The position numbers and the translations under genes are program-made. The notes under the pieces were generated by a model. The model saw only the letters and a list, made by a program, of their open reading frames with translations. It did not search any database and was not told the DNA's origin. From Paenibacillus sp. V4I7 (lineage in GTDB: Bacteria; Bacillota; Bacilli; Paenibacillales; NBRC-103111): a DNA stretch of 64,000 bases. Shown one piece after another: positions 27,077 through 35,213 of this stretch. Position 1 is the first letter of the stretch, and each line of letters begins with the position of its first letter. The stretch is taken from the NCBI RefSeq assembly GCF_030817275.1, contig NZ_JAUSZD010000002.1, positions 6,882,001 through 6,946,000 of the forward strand. Direction: 5' to 3'.

Positions 27077-27769
27077 TCAGTTCGCAGGACGCAGAATGAT
27101 GTGCTGCTTCCCCCGCCCGATCGGCACCGTCGCCTCCTGATACGAAACGATGAACGCCCTTCTAACTTGATCCGTTTCGTTGCCTTTCGAGGAATGCCAA
27201 GTCAACGAGTTAAAAAGCAGCATGGAGCCCGCCTTCATTCGCACCGGTTCGGCTTTGGACAAGTCGACCTGCTCCTCGTCCAGCGCCTTCCGACAAGTGC
27301 CGTTATTTTTGACGGTATATGGCTGCTGCCCTTGCTTATGACTTCCGGGAACGATCCATAAGCAACCGTTCAGCTCGTCGGTATCCTGCAGCGGTACCCA
27401 GATCGACATCCGAGTATCGCTGTTCACTACTTCGTTATAGTATGCGTCGTCCTGATGCCAGTGACAGACAGATGCGCTGTGCGGCAGCTTGGTCAACAGC
27501 TTTGAGGAAAAGATGGAAATGCCCGGCTTCACGATGTCCTCTATCAAGTTCAGGATCCGCTCGTCGTGAGCGAATTGTTTCGTCTTGTCGGTCAACATCG
27601 CCAGCTGGTACGTAAATCCTTCGTGTTCCCCCGACGTTTGGACTGGCTCTTCGCATCCATCAAGTTCTTCGTTAATCTCACTTAGTTCGTCCGCCGAAAA
27701 TAGATTCGAAACGACCACATAGCCAAGCTCATCATAATGTTTTTTCTCTTTTATCGTCAATTTTCCCAC
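27077..27769 (-). CDS. Phytanoyl-CoA dioxygenase (PhyH)-family protein
   Basis: 230 residues. An Fe(II)/2-oxoglutarate oxygenase: the HxD pair in CHWHQDDAYY, the distal His in LTWHSSKG and the 2-oxoglutarate-binding Arg in QVRRAFIVSY are present. GTG at 27769 is chosen because AAGGGAG stands eight bases upstream; a longer frame begins inside a promoter-like stretch. It shares a transcript with an AraC regulator. PhyH proteins hydroxylate varied small molecules and the substrate is unknown. Confidence 0.8.
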   Translation of the reverse strand: MGKLTIKEKKHYDELGYVVVSNLFSADELSEINEELDGCEEPVQTSGEHEGFTYQLAMLTDKTKQFAHDERILNLIEDIVKPGISIFSSKLLTKLPHSASVCHWHQDDAYYNEVVNSDTRMSIWVPLQDTDELNGCLWIVPGSHKQGQQPYTVKNNGTCRKALDEEQVDLSKAEPVRMKAGSMLLFNSLTWHSSKGNETDQVRRAFIVSYQEATVPIGRGKQHIILRPAN

Positions 27770-27790
27770 CTGATTCACTCCCTTATTAAT

Positions 27791-27955
27791 CGCTTGATTG
27801 TATTGTAGCACTTGGCTTTACGACTCTGCCATGGAGAAATACGATAAGCAATCTGGACAAATCGGATGTCTCCGGATATCGCATTAAAGCGGAAAACGGT
27901 CTGAAAAATGCCCAAGATTGGGTCGAAAAACGTTCACCGACAGCACCCCGTCTAT
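27791..27955 (+). other. Short coding-like remnant
   Basis: An open frame (IVALGFTTLPWRNTISNLDK, ending in KRSPTAPRL and a TAA) looks like the C-terminal end of a protein but has no start or ribosome site. It overlaps the 5' flank of the PhyH gene. I cannot identify it. Confidence 0.25.
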
Positions 27956-28033
27956 AAGAATTGAAGTTGGTAGTCAAATGTTTGTTCCAAATTCCCTACA
28001 ACCACTACATAGGAAGACATCCCCATATAAAGC

Positions 28034-28070
28034 AAAAAAGACACCGCTTGAGGTTCGCTTGAGGTGTCCC
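28034..28070 (-). terminator. Probable original ssrA terminator
   Basis: On the minus strand GACACC pairs with GGTGTC and a TTTTTT run follows. It begins 12 bases past a 14-bp remnant of the ssrA 3' end (28082-28095), the normal place for the tmRNA terminator. Confidence 0.55.
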
Positions 28071-28081
28071 CTTTGATGGTA

Positions 28082-28095
28082 TTGGTGGAGGCGAG
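28082..28095 (-). repeat. Remnant of an ssrA 3' end including encoded CCA
   Basis: TTGGTGGAGGCGAG matches 12 of 14 positions of the ssrA 3' terminus at 58551-58564. Read on the minus strand it is the acceptor half CGCCTCC-A-CCA. It is interpreted as the end left by an earlier integration. Confidence 0.5.
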
Positions 28096-28125
28096 TGCTC
28101 ACACTCTGTTATCGCGGACTACAAA

Positions 28126-28152
28126 TGAAAAAAGCACTCTTTCAGGTGCTTC
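28126..28152 (-). terminator. Terminator next to the distal att site
   Basis: Minus strand AAGCAC-ctgaaaga-GTGCTT followed by TTTT. It starts 11 bases after the att core, where an ssrA terminator would be. Confidence 0.65.
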
Positions 28153-28162
28153 TTCATTTTGT

Positions 28163-28179
28163 ATGGAGGTGAGGGGAGT
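28163..28179. repeat. Distal attachment site of the ssrA element (17-bp core)
   Basis: ATGGAGGTGAGGGGAGT is identical to 58553-58569 inside ssrA. The identity stops exactly at both edges, as expected for a duplicated att core. Confidence 0.82.
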
Positions 28180-28307
28180 ATTGAAATGTCCATTTAAATT
28201 GCTCCGAAGTTCATTCATCGATGATTCCCTTAGTGGTACATTTCAATGCCGTGCTCCCTCCGCATACGCTACGGTCCGCGCGGGCGAACCCCGAATGAGT
28301 ACTTACG

Positions 28308-28718
28308 TCAGTTCGCTTGACGATGATTATGTTTAGCTTTAATAATGCGGTAACAGAGCTTAATAAGATTCGGCACGGAAAGTACTTTTTCCATAAGATA
28401 TGAGAATGCTGAACGGTTTCCTCGTTTCGTGTTGCATTCCATGCAAGAAGCGAGTAAGTTTTGGGGAAGATCCGAACCGCCTTTACTTGAGGGAACAATA
28501 TGATCTACTGTCGTTGCGTGACGCCCACACCACAAACAATTGTAATGATCCCGTTTTAATGCAGCATTTCGATAGTCTCGAAATGCAAATGGGTTGTAAA
28601 GTAATTGGATTGTCTGCTCGTCGATCCAGACGGCACGGGCTCGATCAACTTCCCTCCAAGCCCGGTGAAGCAAACATGGGGTTAGTTTTTGGCCATCCAG
28701 ATTGAACACTGTTATCAT
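28308..28718 (-). CDS. HNH endonuclease
   Basis: 136 residues. The HNH fold is clear: CLWCG, then TTVDHIVPSSKGGSDLPQNL with the catalytic His and Asn, and a second zinc pair in CMECNTKRG. ATG at 28718 follows AGGAGG nine bases upstream. It is the first gene inside the distal att site, outside the repeat array by position. It may be a defence, homing or mobility nuclease; no partner gene is fused or overlapping. Confidence 0.82.
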   Translation of the reverse strand: MITVFNLDGQKLTPCLLHRAWREVDRARAVWIDEQTIQLLYNPFAFRDYRNAALKRDHYNCLWCGRHATTVDHIVPSSKGGSDLPQNLLASCMECNTKRGNRSAFSYLMEKVLSVPNLIKLCYRIIKAKHNHRQAN

Positions 28719-28860
28719 AGTCAATCGCCTCCTAAGGCTAAAGTTAGATAATAACCACAGACCAATTGATTATTTGATTCGTGGTTATGTATATTGGAGA
28801 CGAGACGAGTATCGGATATCTGCCTAAAGCGTGACCAATAAATGTCTTCCTTGAAAAGGC

Positions 28861-28887
28861 GAAAACCCGCTCTGGGAGCAGGTTTTC
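28861..28887 (-). terminator. Terminator on the far side of repeat R1
   Basis: GAAAACC-cGCTC-tggGAGC-aGGTTTTC hairpin; on the minus strand it is followed by GCCTTTTC. Confidence 0.55.
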
Positions 28888-28890
28888 AGT

Positions 28891-28968
28891 AATGGAGGTG
28901 AGCCGTGGCTGTACAAATCCACAATTCGCCGCCGCGTGATGCTCAGATTGTTTGGGGAGGTAGCTTAA
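28891..28968 (+). repeat. Cassette repeat R1 (3' 70 bp only)
   Basis: From 28900 (GAGCCGTGGCTG) it matches the second half of the 126-bp repeat; the first half is missing. It begins with ATGGAGGTGAG (28892-28902), identical to 11 bases of the ssrA att core. The plus-strand frame runs into TAA at 28966-28968. It abuts the stop of the gene at 28970. Confidence 0.75.
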
Positions 28969-28969
28969 G

Positions 28970-29836
28970 CTAACTCTCATTTTCCAATTCCGATTCAATT
29001 TCATTCTGAATTTGAACATAATGGTCAACATTGCTCCAGCATTCCAAAAATAAATCCCGAGTATCGTCAACATCTATTTCAAAATCGCATCCTTCCGTCT
29101 GAAAGCTAAGGCTGCCTGTACGCAAATTGTACTCCGTATCAAAAATAAGATCTCCCGACTTATGCAGACCGGAAATCTGAAGTGATACCGCCAAGCTAAT
29201 TTTAACGGCAGTGGGATCCTCATCCGCGAAAAGAATTGCTGATACGTTTACCTTGTTATCATTCTCTCGTTCAAAATATACTTCGGTTTCCCATTCATAT
29301 TCCCATAAAAATTCAATAATCTCATCCAGCAGGCTCACGATCTCTCGCTTTACCCGACTAATCCTTACACAAAAAGCTTCAGTATCAACTTCTTTCAAAC
29401 CTTCATAATCGTAAAAAGGATACTGCCTTCCATCATTTTCAAAAGCACGATAAGGGGCGAAAATAAGATCATCGTCCGGATGAATAATTATGTTAATTGG
29501 AATCAGTACAAGTTCGATACCTTCAGATACATCTCTAGTCTCAATTAATTTTGACATATTTTCAATTAGTTCAATTGATTTGCTGGATAAAGTTTGTCCG
29601 AGTTTAATCCCGTGCTTATACCTCTTCCTTGTTACAACTTTCTGCTCTACATCAAAGAGATCAGCAATCACACCATCAGTTATTACTTCGTCTATAAACA
29701 TCTCTTGCAAATCATCTGGAGGAAGAGTTTCGATGTCCAGTATTTCACCGTTTGCCTTCTTCATTACATAGGACCTGAAAACAGGTGTTTCACGCTCCAT
29801 AAAGTATTTAAACCGGTCAAACACTAATTTATCCAT
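28970..29836 (-). CDS. Hypothetical protein, cassette 1
   Basis: 288 residues, acidic, no hydrophobic segment. I do not recognise the family. The N-terminal part is helical (LVFDRFKYFMERETPVFRSY), the middle has IELVLIPINIIIHPDDDLIF, and the C-terminal half alternates strands and ends with DVDDTRDLFLECWSNVDHY. AGGAGGAA precedes the ATG. Its stop lies two bases from repeat R1, and R2 is 60 bases upstream of its start. A defence-related role is conceivable from the neighbourhood only. Confidence 0.6.
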   Translation of the reverse strand: MDKLVFDRFKYFMERETPVFRSYVMKKANGEILDIETLPPDDLQEMFIDEVITDGVIADLFDVEQKVVTRKRYKHGIKLGQTLSSKSIELIENMSKLIETRDVSEGIELVLIPINIIIHPDDDLIFAPYRAFENDGRQYPFYDYEGLKEVDTEAFCVRISRVKREIVSLLDEIIEFLWEYEWETEVYFERENDNKVNVSAILFADEDPTAVKISLAVSLQISGLHKSGDLIFDTEYNLRTGSLSFQTEGCDFEIDVDDTRDLFLECWSNVDHYVQIQNEIESELENES

Positions 29837-29896
29837 AATATTCCTCCTAAACTATTCGCAATCTATTATACTTCATAGTTTATAGATAAACATTAT

Positions 29897-30014
29897 GAAA
29901 CTGTCCTATCTTAACCATTGTGGTTTGAAGGAACAAGGGCTCTTTTTCCCGAACCTGAGTAAATTCATAATTCGTCGGCGTGCGATGCTGCGGATGTTTG
30001 GCGAGGTGGCTTAG
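29897..30014 (+). repeat. Cassette repeat R2 (118 bp)
   Basis: Diverged copy. It keeps TTAACCATTGTGGTTTG and the ATTCGTCGGCGTGCGATGCT block, and ends FGEVA-stop in the plus frame (TAG 30012-30014). Its CGT CGG CGT codons replace CGC CGC CGC of the other copies. Confidence 0.75.
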
Positions 30015-30040
30015 CTTCCCCATTTCCCTTTGACTTATAG

Positions 30041-30913
30041 CTATTTTCGCCTCTTACCAAGCAACGGATCATCATTATTAATAAAAGGATCCAACCAAGC
30101 TGCTTTCTGTTGAGCCCATAAAATATAGCATTCTAAATCGTCCCTTTCTTGCTGATCCAATATGCCCTGCTGCTTAACGGATAAAGCAAGTATATACTTC
30201 CTTATTAATTCAGCCTTTTGGTAATCATTTGCTCGGTCTTCCAAGTCTTGAATCCTTAATAGTTCTTGTTCTCTAAGTTCAATAATCTTTCTTCTTTCTA
30301 ACTCTGCTTGTCTCCTTCTATTTTCAGCCTCTTCTCGCTCTATTCGAACAAGTCTCAATTTCTCAGCCGTCTCAAAGATAGCTACTACAATATCACTGAT
30401 GCTTTGTTCAATTTTCTTATTTTCAATATCATTCCAATTTTTACGTGGTGCGTACCATTCATCAATAAAAAAATGCAAGTAACCTGTCTGAATATAGTCG
30501 AATTTCGGAGCCCATGAATAACCTGACCTTGCTTCACTCTTCAACTCTTCTTTTGTCTTCTCATGCAGCATTTGTTTTCTTTTCTCTTTAATGCCTATCT
30601 TAACTTCTTCTCTTCCCACACAAATTTTCGTCTCACGCTGCTTGTTTTTTATTATCCCACCAAACTTTTCAATAGCTTTGAGAACAGCATCAAAAATTTT
30701 CAACGCCCTCTCGAACTGTTCATCTGACGTATTCACATCGAGACAATTCGCTGAAGCAGGACGAGTCGACTCTTTCCTCGCTCTTTTATATTGCAAAGTA
30801 TCATGAACAAGGGGGTGGGCATTCAATAATTTCGCAGATAGGGTCGATTCAGAACAAAACTTCTCAATCTCCAACTTTTGCTGTATTGGAATAAGATTAG
30901 GCCTTCCAGGCAA
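30041..30913 (-). CDS. C-terminal part of a coiled-coil/HTH family protein, cassette 2
   Basis: 290 residues. NAHPLVHDTLQYKRARKE, the CLDVNTSDEQFERALKIFDA stretch, GYLHFFIDEW and a long Arg/Glu-rich coiled coil resemble the C-terminal two thirds of a widespread bacterial protein family. That family normally begins with an HTH region (ELYEKVW..., GYWAK). The HTH part is absent: the frame opens with TTG 30913 only seven bases after an in-frame TGA, and the ribosome site is poor. It is probably a 5'-truncated gene or one expressed as a short form. It sits between repeats R2 and R3. Confidence 0.5.
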   Translation of the reverse strand: MPGRPNLIPIQQKLEIEKFCSESTLSAKLLNAHPLVHDTLQYKRARKESTRPASANCLDVNTSDEQFERALKIFDAVLKAIEKFGGIIKNKQRETKICVGREEVKIGIKEKRKQMLHEKTKEELKSEARSGYSWAPKFDYIQTGYLHFFIDEWYAPRKNWNDIENKKIEQSISDIVVAIFETAEKLRLVRIEREEAENRRRQAELERRKIIELREQELLRIQDLEDRANDYQKAELIRKYILALSVKQQGILDQQERDDLECYILWAQQKAAWLDPFINNDDPLLGKRRK

Positions 30914-31041
30914 CTCACATCATCCCCTATACTCCATATGAATTTCCGAATTATGGATTTACTCTTATCTATGACCATCAACATGATTTCGATATTTTTC
31001 AACAATTACCTTCCCAACATAGGTAAATTCCCGTTTTAGTC

Positions 31042-31100
31042 AAAAAAAGTGAAAGTACCGTCAAATGCGCCACTGATACGCAACTAACGATACTCTTTTA
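31042..31100 (-). terminator. Hairpin H1 beside repeat R3
   Basis: GAAAGTACCGTC with an inner GCG/CGC arm and CGATACTCTTT; the minus strand continues CACTTTTTTTG. It is imperfect but homologous to H2. Confidence 0.55.
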
Positions 31101-31124
31101 GGTAAATAGTAACTTAAACGTGTT

Positions 31125-31250
31125 GAACCCCTGTCCAGCATTAAATGTTGTGGTTTTGCACGGACAAGGGTTCATAAAAGCGAGCCGTGGCTTTACAAAT
31201 CCACAATTCGTCGCCGCGTGATGATTAGGATTTTTGAGGAGGTGGCTTAG
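31125..31250 (+). repeat. Cassette repeat R3 (126 bp)
   Basis: Full copy beginning GAACCCCTGTCC and ending GGAGGTGGCTTAG. Its first 49 bases form an inverted repeat (GAACCCCTGTCC with GGACAAGGGTTC). All 42 codons are open in the plus frame and end at TAG 31248-31250. Confidence 0.85.
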
Positions 31251-31370
31251 GCTGAAAATTCTCTTTAGCATCGTATCTAAGGTTTAAAGAGATTCCAAAA
31301 TTTATAATTATTTCGTGAAAAATTACTGTTGACATGATAAAGTATTTACAACTGGGGAGGGAAAAATTGA

Positions 31371-32009
31371 ATGGGGAAACTTACAAGAAATTTATATAAT
31401 GCTACTTGTTGGAACTGCAGTTTTTCCAACAATATCGATATCAATGAATTAGTCGAAACGAAATATACCAAATGTACAAATTGCAACAAGAATATTGTCG
31501 AAATTTATTCTCATTTAGAAATACCAAGGTACAGAGTATATTTAGAATGTAGAAAGTGTAATTCAGTCAACGAAATCAAGGAAGATAATATACATTTTTA
31601 TAAATGTATTAAATGTAAAACAGATTTTTCTGTAAAAAGAAAAAAAGAAAATAATTCGTTAATTTATTCCAAATTAACGGAATCATTTTTTAATTTGATT
31701 GGTCTCCTCTTTCTAATAGGACCAATTATTGCTGTTGGAATTTATATAGCAAAGCAAGACCCAGAAAATGATCCTAGGAATACTCGAGGAACAACAAGAG
31801 CAGATTTATGTGAAAGTCAAGCTACTAGTGAAGCATCCTTCGCTTGGTGTATGAGTAGTTTTGGTGATGACTACGATCAAGATATTGGTACAGGGGGGTC
31901 AGGATATCATAATGTAAGACCCTACACTCGTAGCGATGGGACACAAGTTAATGGATATATAAGGTCAAACCCTGATAGTTCAAAAAGTAATAATATTAAT
32001 GGTAAATGA
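31371..32009 (+). CDS. Double zinc-ribbon membrane protein, cassette 3 (inverted)
   Basis: 212 residues. Two ribbon-like Cys pairs (CWNC/CTNC and CRKC/CIKC) in residues 1-90, one hydrophobic segment at about 107-128, then a Gly/Asn/Ser-rich tail with RPYTRSDGTQVNGYIRSNPD, a motif found repeatedly in small bacterial surface or zinc-ribbon proteins. GGGGAGGG precedes the ATG. It is the only array gene on the plus strand, while both flanking repeats keep the same orientation. The function is unknown. Confidence 0.65.
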   Translation: MGKLTRNLYNATCWNCSFSNNIDINELVETKYTKCTNCNKNIVEIYSHLEIPRYRVYLECRKCNSVNEIKEDNIHFYKCIKCKTDFSVKRKKENNSLIYSKLTESFFNLIGLLFLIGPIIAVGIYIAKQDPENDPRNTRGTTRADLCESQATSEASFAWCMSSFGDDYDQDIGTGGSGYHNVRPYTRSDGTQVNGYIRSNPDSSKSNNINGK

Positions 32010-32071
32010 TAGATAAATGTGAATCAGATGTTATTGAGGGTGAAAGAGAATATGTTTGTTTTATGAAAATC

Positions 32072-32197
32072 GAACTCCTGCCTCTATTTAATCATTGTGG
32101 TTTTGTATGGACAAGGGTTCAAGTATCTGAGCCGTGGCTTTACAAATCCACAATTCGCCGCCGCGTGATGCTGAAGATGTTTGGGGAGGTGGCATAG
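32072..32197 (+). repeat. Cassette repeat R4 (126 bp)
   Basis: Full-length copy. The left arm is altered (GAACTCCTGCCT) and the right arm GGACAAGGGTTC intact. The 42-codon plus frame is open to TAG 32195-32197. Confidence 0.85.
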
Positions 32198-32219
32198 CTT
32201 GATAATTCCGTTAACAAAT

Positions 32220-33242
32220 TCAGTAGTTTTTTCGATCCGGGTCTTCCCGATCAATTCTCCTATCCACCTCATCCCATTCTTCCTCATCAAAATATCTTTC
32301 ATTATCTTCTCTCGTAGTAACTTCCTCATTAATTATTCCACTTTTTAAATAATCATCAAGTAACAGGAATGCTTTTCCGGTCTGGTTTAAGCTAAATTTT
32401 AACCTATACCGTGCAACTTCCCCTGAAGGATTCTCGTATGGTCTAATTAACGGCAATCTATCTTCTTCACTATCCCAACCTTCCTCTTCCATCGAATAAT
32501 CATCTTCATCGTATTGTAAATAAAAATCTTCATCAATAGAAATGATTGCCCAAGGGAATAGCTTCTTGAAGGCTTCCTCATAAGAAACTAGCCCCAGAAA
32601 TATCATAGGATAATTTAATGCCGTCGTTTCTTTATTGGTTTGGGAGTCTATAATTTTCAAAGTTATGGAACCTCGACCTGAGGTTTTATTTACCCATTCT
32701 TCTGATTCAAGAATAACAGAGTTTCCTTTTGATAATTCTTCCATCCAGGGCCTAGCGAGGACTAATGAGTGAAGTCTTTTCTCGTAATCGGTTTGATTCC
32801 CTGCAATCAGTTCAAGTTTCCTCTTTGAGGAAATATTCAACTGCTGTGTAAATGGAACGCGTATTGCCCAGTGGTTTTCTAAAACAATTGCATTGTCATC
32901 AGTTATCTGTACCCAATAACTTTCCCCTTCAATATCATCACATAATATTAGGATTACAGGTAGCGAATGGTTTTTCCAATAATTCAAGTGCTTCATTTTC
33001 CCACGATATAAATATCCATTATTCGTTCTTTCACGTAAATAGCTTTGACCTGTTTTTATTTGTGCTGCTATTAATTTCCCCGTTACTAAGCTATCTCCTA
33101 CAATTTCAATGTGAGCATCAATTCCAAAGTCTTTCTTGGGTTGTTCACGGAATATCCATCCGATTTGAGTTGTTACAATATTGTTAACTAACATAAGTCC
33201 AATTTCTTCAGTAGGTCCACTGTAGTGTGGTAAATCTGTCAA
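32220..33242 (-). CDS. DUF4365-domain protein, cassette 4
   Basis: 340 residues from TTG 33242, eight bases after GGAGG; an ATG at 33257 is possible. Residues 20-140 (TTQIGWIFREQPKKDFGIDA, AAQIKTGQS and the LPVILILCDD region) are DUF4365, a predicted PD-(D/E)XK-type nuclease domain: the D in FGIDAHIE and the QxK in AAQIKTG would be the metal site. The rest is acidic. DUF4365 proteins often lie in defence islands. R4 follows the stop by 22 bases. Confidence 0.7.
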   Translation of the reverse strand: MTDLPHYSGPTEEIGLMLVNNIVTTQIGWIFREQPKKDFGIDAHIEIVGDSLVTGKLIAAQIKTGQSYLRERTNNGYLYRGKMKHLNYWKNHSLPVILILCDDIEGESYWVQITDDNAIVLENHWAIRVPFTQQLNISSKRKLELIAGNQTDYEKRLHSLVLARPWMEELSKGNSVILESEEWVNKTSGRGSITLKIIDSQTNKETTALNYPMIFLGLVSYEEAFKKLFPWAIISIDEDFYLQYDEDDYSMEEEGWDSEEDRLPLIRPYENPSGEVARYRLKFSLNQTGKAFLLLDDYLKSGIINEEVTTREDNERYFDEEEWDEVDRRIDREDPDRKNY

Positions 33243-33363
33243 GGTTTCCGCCTCCATCCTGCAGTCGTATTTCTCAATGTCTATTATATAAAATATGACA
33301 AATGTAAGATATAGAATGCGATAAATCGACTTTTTATAATTGAAGTTAAAGACTGCAGGAATC

Positions 33364-33420
33364 CAAAAAAGCGAAAGTACCGTCAAAAGCGTTATCGAGA
33401 CGCAACTGACGGTACTTTCA
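33364..33420 (-). terminator. Terminator H2 beside repeat R5
   Basis: GAAAGTACCGTCA-aaAGCGTtatcgagACGC-aacTGACGGTACTTTC, nearly perfect; the minus strand continues GCTTTTTTGG. Confidence 0.75.
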
Positions 33421-33458
33421 AATTTAAAAACATTCTGGATTGGGATTTAGAGTGTAAC

Positions 33459-33584
33459 GAACCCCTGTCCTACATTAACCATTGTGGTTTTGTATGGACA
33501 AGGGTTCGATTTTCTGAGCCGTGGCTTGTTAAATCCACAATTCGCCGCCGCGTGATGCTTCGGATGTTTGGACAGGCGGCATAA
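33459..33584 (+). repeat. Cassette repeat R5 (126 bp)
   Basis: Full copy with both arms GAACCCCTGTCC and GGACAAGGGTTC. The 42-codon plus frame is open to TAA 33582-33584. It abuts the stop at 33592. Confidence 0.85.
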
Positions 33585-33591
33585 TATTACT

Positions 33592-34011
33592 TCATTTATA
33601 GGGATCTGAACTTTGAGCAACCTCTTCTATAGAATAATGATTTGAATATCTCTCTGACATTTTATTATTTAAACTCACCATATTATAGTGATTTGCCAAC
33701 ATGTCAATCAGAGACACTTTATTTTCCTTTTGTGCAAAAACCAAATTAGATGCTGTACAAATCGATTCAATTTGTTTCTTTTCATATCCGCTAAGGTGTG
33801 TGACAATATCGTCACGATTTGATGTTTTTAGATATTCTAATACCTCATCCAGATCAAAATGTTTCTTTTGCTTGACCCTTTTCAAAGTTACGGGTTGTCC
33901 TGTAACCTTTGAGTGAATGTCCTTCAACATTTCATCTACTGTATTATCTTTATATACTTCAAGGATATCAGAAACGACTGAAATCAGATTAATTAAATTT
34001 CTTACTTTCAT
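33592..34011 (-). CDS. Partner protein of the ParA-like ATPase, cassette 5
   Basis: 139 residues, helical and mostly basic in the middle (TLKRVKQKKHFDLDEVLEYL). I do not recognise it. ATG at 34011 with AGGTGAG upstream lies five bases after the ParA stop, so the two are translationally coupled. In plasmid partition loci the second gene encodes the DNA-binding adaptor; no clear HTH or RHH is visible here. Confidence 0.6.
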   Translation of the reverse strand: MKVRNLINLISVVSDILEVYKDNTVDEMLKDIHSKVTGQPVTLKRVKQKKHFDLDEVLEYLKTSNRDDIVTHLSGYEKKQIESICTASNLVFAQKENKVSLIDMLANHYNMVSLNNKMSERYSNHYSIEEVAQSSDPYK

Positions 34012-34015
34012 TGGC

Positions 34016-34972
34016 TCACCTACACCTTTGTACAAATTCAATACTTATTTCCCTCAAGAAATCACTTTGTCTTTTTGCATTGGCGAGCTTATCTTCTAGT
34101 GCAAAAACAGGATATGCCATTGCAGATGCTCTGGGGATTCCATCACCATAAGTTAAGTATTGGCTAAAAACATCATTTTTAAAAAGTTGTTGAAGCGATT
34201 GCATAATATTGAACTGTGACTTTTTAGGCTTTCTTCTATATTCACGAATGTTGTTTAATACAATACCTAAAAGTTTAGTTTCATTGTAATCTTGTGAAAC
34301 TGCCACGAAATTATTATTCAAATTGTTAACTGCGTTTGACACTGCCATTATACCATATGAAGACAATTTATCAGCAATTGTTGGAATTAAATAATAGTCA
34401 CTAGCATAAAGAGCATTTTGAGTTATGTAGTTTAAATTAGGGGGACAATCTATTAGTATATAATCATACTTATCACGGACACTTTCTAAAATTGTATCGA
34501 GTATTTGAAATTTATAAACATCAGTTTGGAGTAAATTGGGCTTTATCTTAGGCTTTGGCTTAGAATCATGTTGAGCAATAAACATATCTGTATAAATTAA
34601 ATCTGGGTGGGACGGCACCAGATCAATATACTTAAAAATATAGTTAGGCTCACGACTCCGAACCTTTTCTTTTAAAATTATTTTATTCTCAATATTAAAT
34701 GCACCGTTATCTAAGTATTGCTCAAATATATCTTTTATTGTGGGAATGGGAGTATCTCTTTTATAAGTCAAATCTTCAAATTGATTATCACCTAAGCATG
34801 CAATAGAAAGATTACATTGAGCATCTGCATCTAAAAGTAATACTCTCGGGGCATTATCGAGTCCTAAATCTTTACTGTGATCCAATTTTTGCAAACCAAC
34901 TGCAATGTGGTGGGTAATTGTTGTTTTTCCAACTCCACCTTTCCAATTGATAACACTAATAACCTTCCCCAT
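34016..34972 (-). CDS. ParA/Soj-like ATPase, cassette 5
   Basis: 318 residues. Deviant Walker A NWKGGVGKTTITHH, switch I-like VLLLDADAQCNLS and switch II YDYILIDCPPNL. This is full length for a ParA with a Walker-type fold. ATG at 34972 follows GAGGTG. It may act in partition or, as with several ParA-like proteins in defence islands, in a two-gene immune module with its coupled partner. Confidence 0.8.
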   Translation of the reverse strand: MGKVISVINWKGGVGKTTITHHIAVGLQKLDHSKDLGLDNAPRVLLLDADAQCNLSIACLGDNQFEDLTYKRDTPIPTIKDIFEQYLDNGAFNIENKIILKEKVRSREPNYIFKYIDLVPSHPDLIYTDMFIAQHDSKPKPKIKPNLLQTDVYKFQILDTILESVRDKYDYILIDCPPNLNYITQNALYASDYYLIPTIADKLSSYGIMAVSNAVNNLNNNFVAVSQDYNETKLLGIVLNNIREYRRKPKKSQFNIMQSLQQLFKNDVFSQYLTYGDGIPRASAMAYPVFALEDKLANAKRQSDFLREISIEFVQRCR

Positions 34973-35165
34973 ATTACACCTCATCAAGCAAGAGAATTCT
35001 GTACCTTATAACAAGGATACCAGATTTAACCATTATTTGCTTGACTTATTATTATGTATTCAAATCACTATCACTCCGCTGACATAAACAACATCATATC
35101 CTCTTTGAAATAATGAAACGATTAACCCATCAGATTTAGTTAATAAATGGATAGTAAGCACTGAA

Positions 35166-35197
35166 AACAGGCGTATCCATGAACGGATACGCCTGTT
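35166..35197 (-). terminator. Hairpin H3 beside repeat R6
   Basis: AACAGGCGTATCC-atgaac-GGATACGCCTGTT, a perfect 13-bp stem; the minus strand continues TTCAG. Confidence 0.65.
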
Positions 35198-35213
35198 CTA
35201 AATATTTTACGAT

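Noticed and set aside
28744..29073. Minus-strand frame through repeat R1 with HHAAANCGFVQPRL, also seen at 32084-32329
   Set aside because: It is the antisense reading of the repeat; the plus frame with conserved stop explains the recurrence better, and no ribosome site is present.
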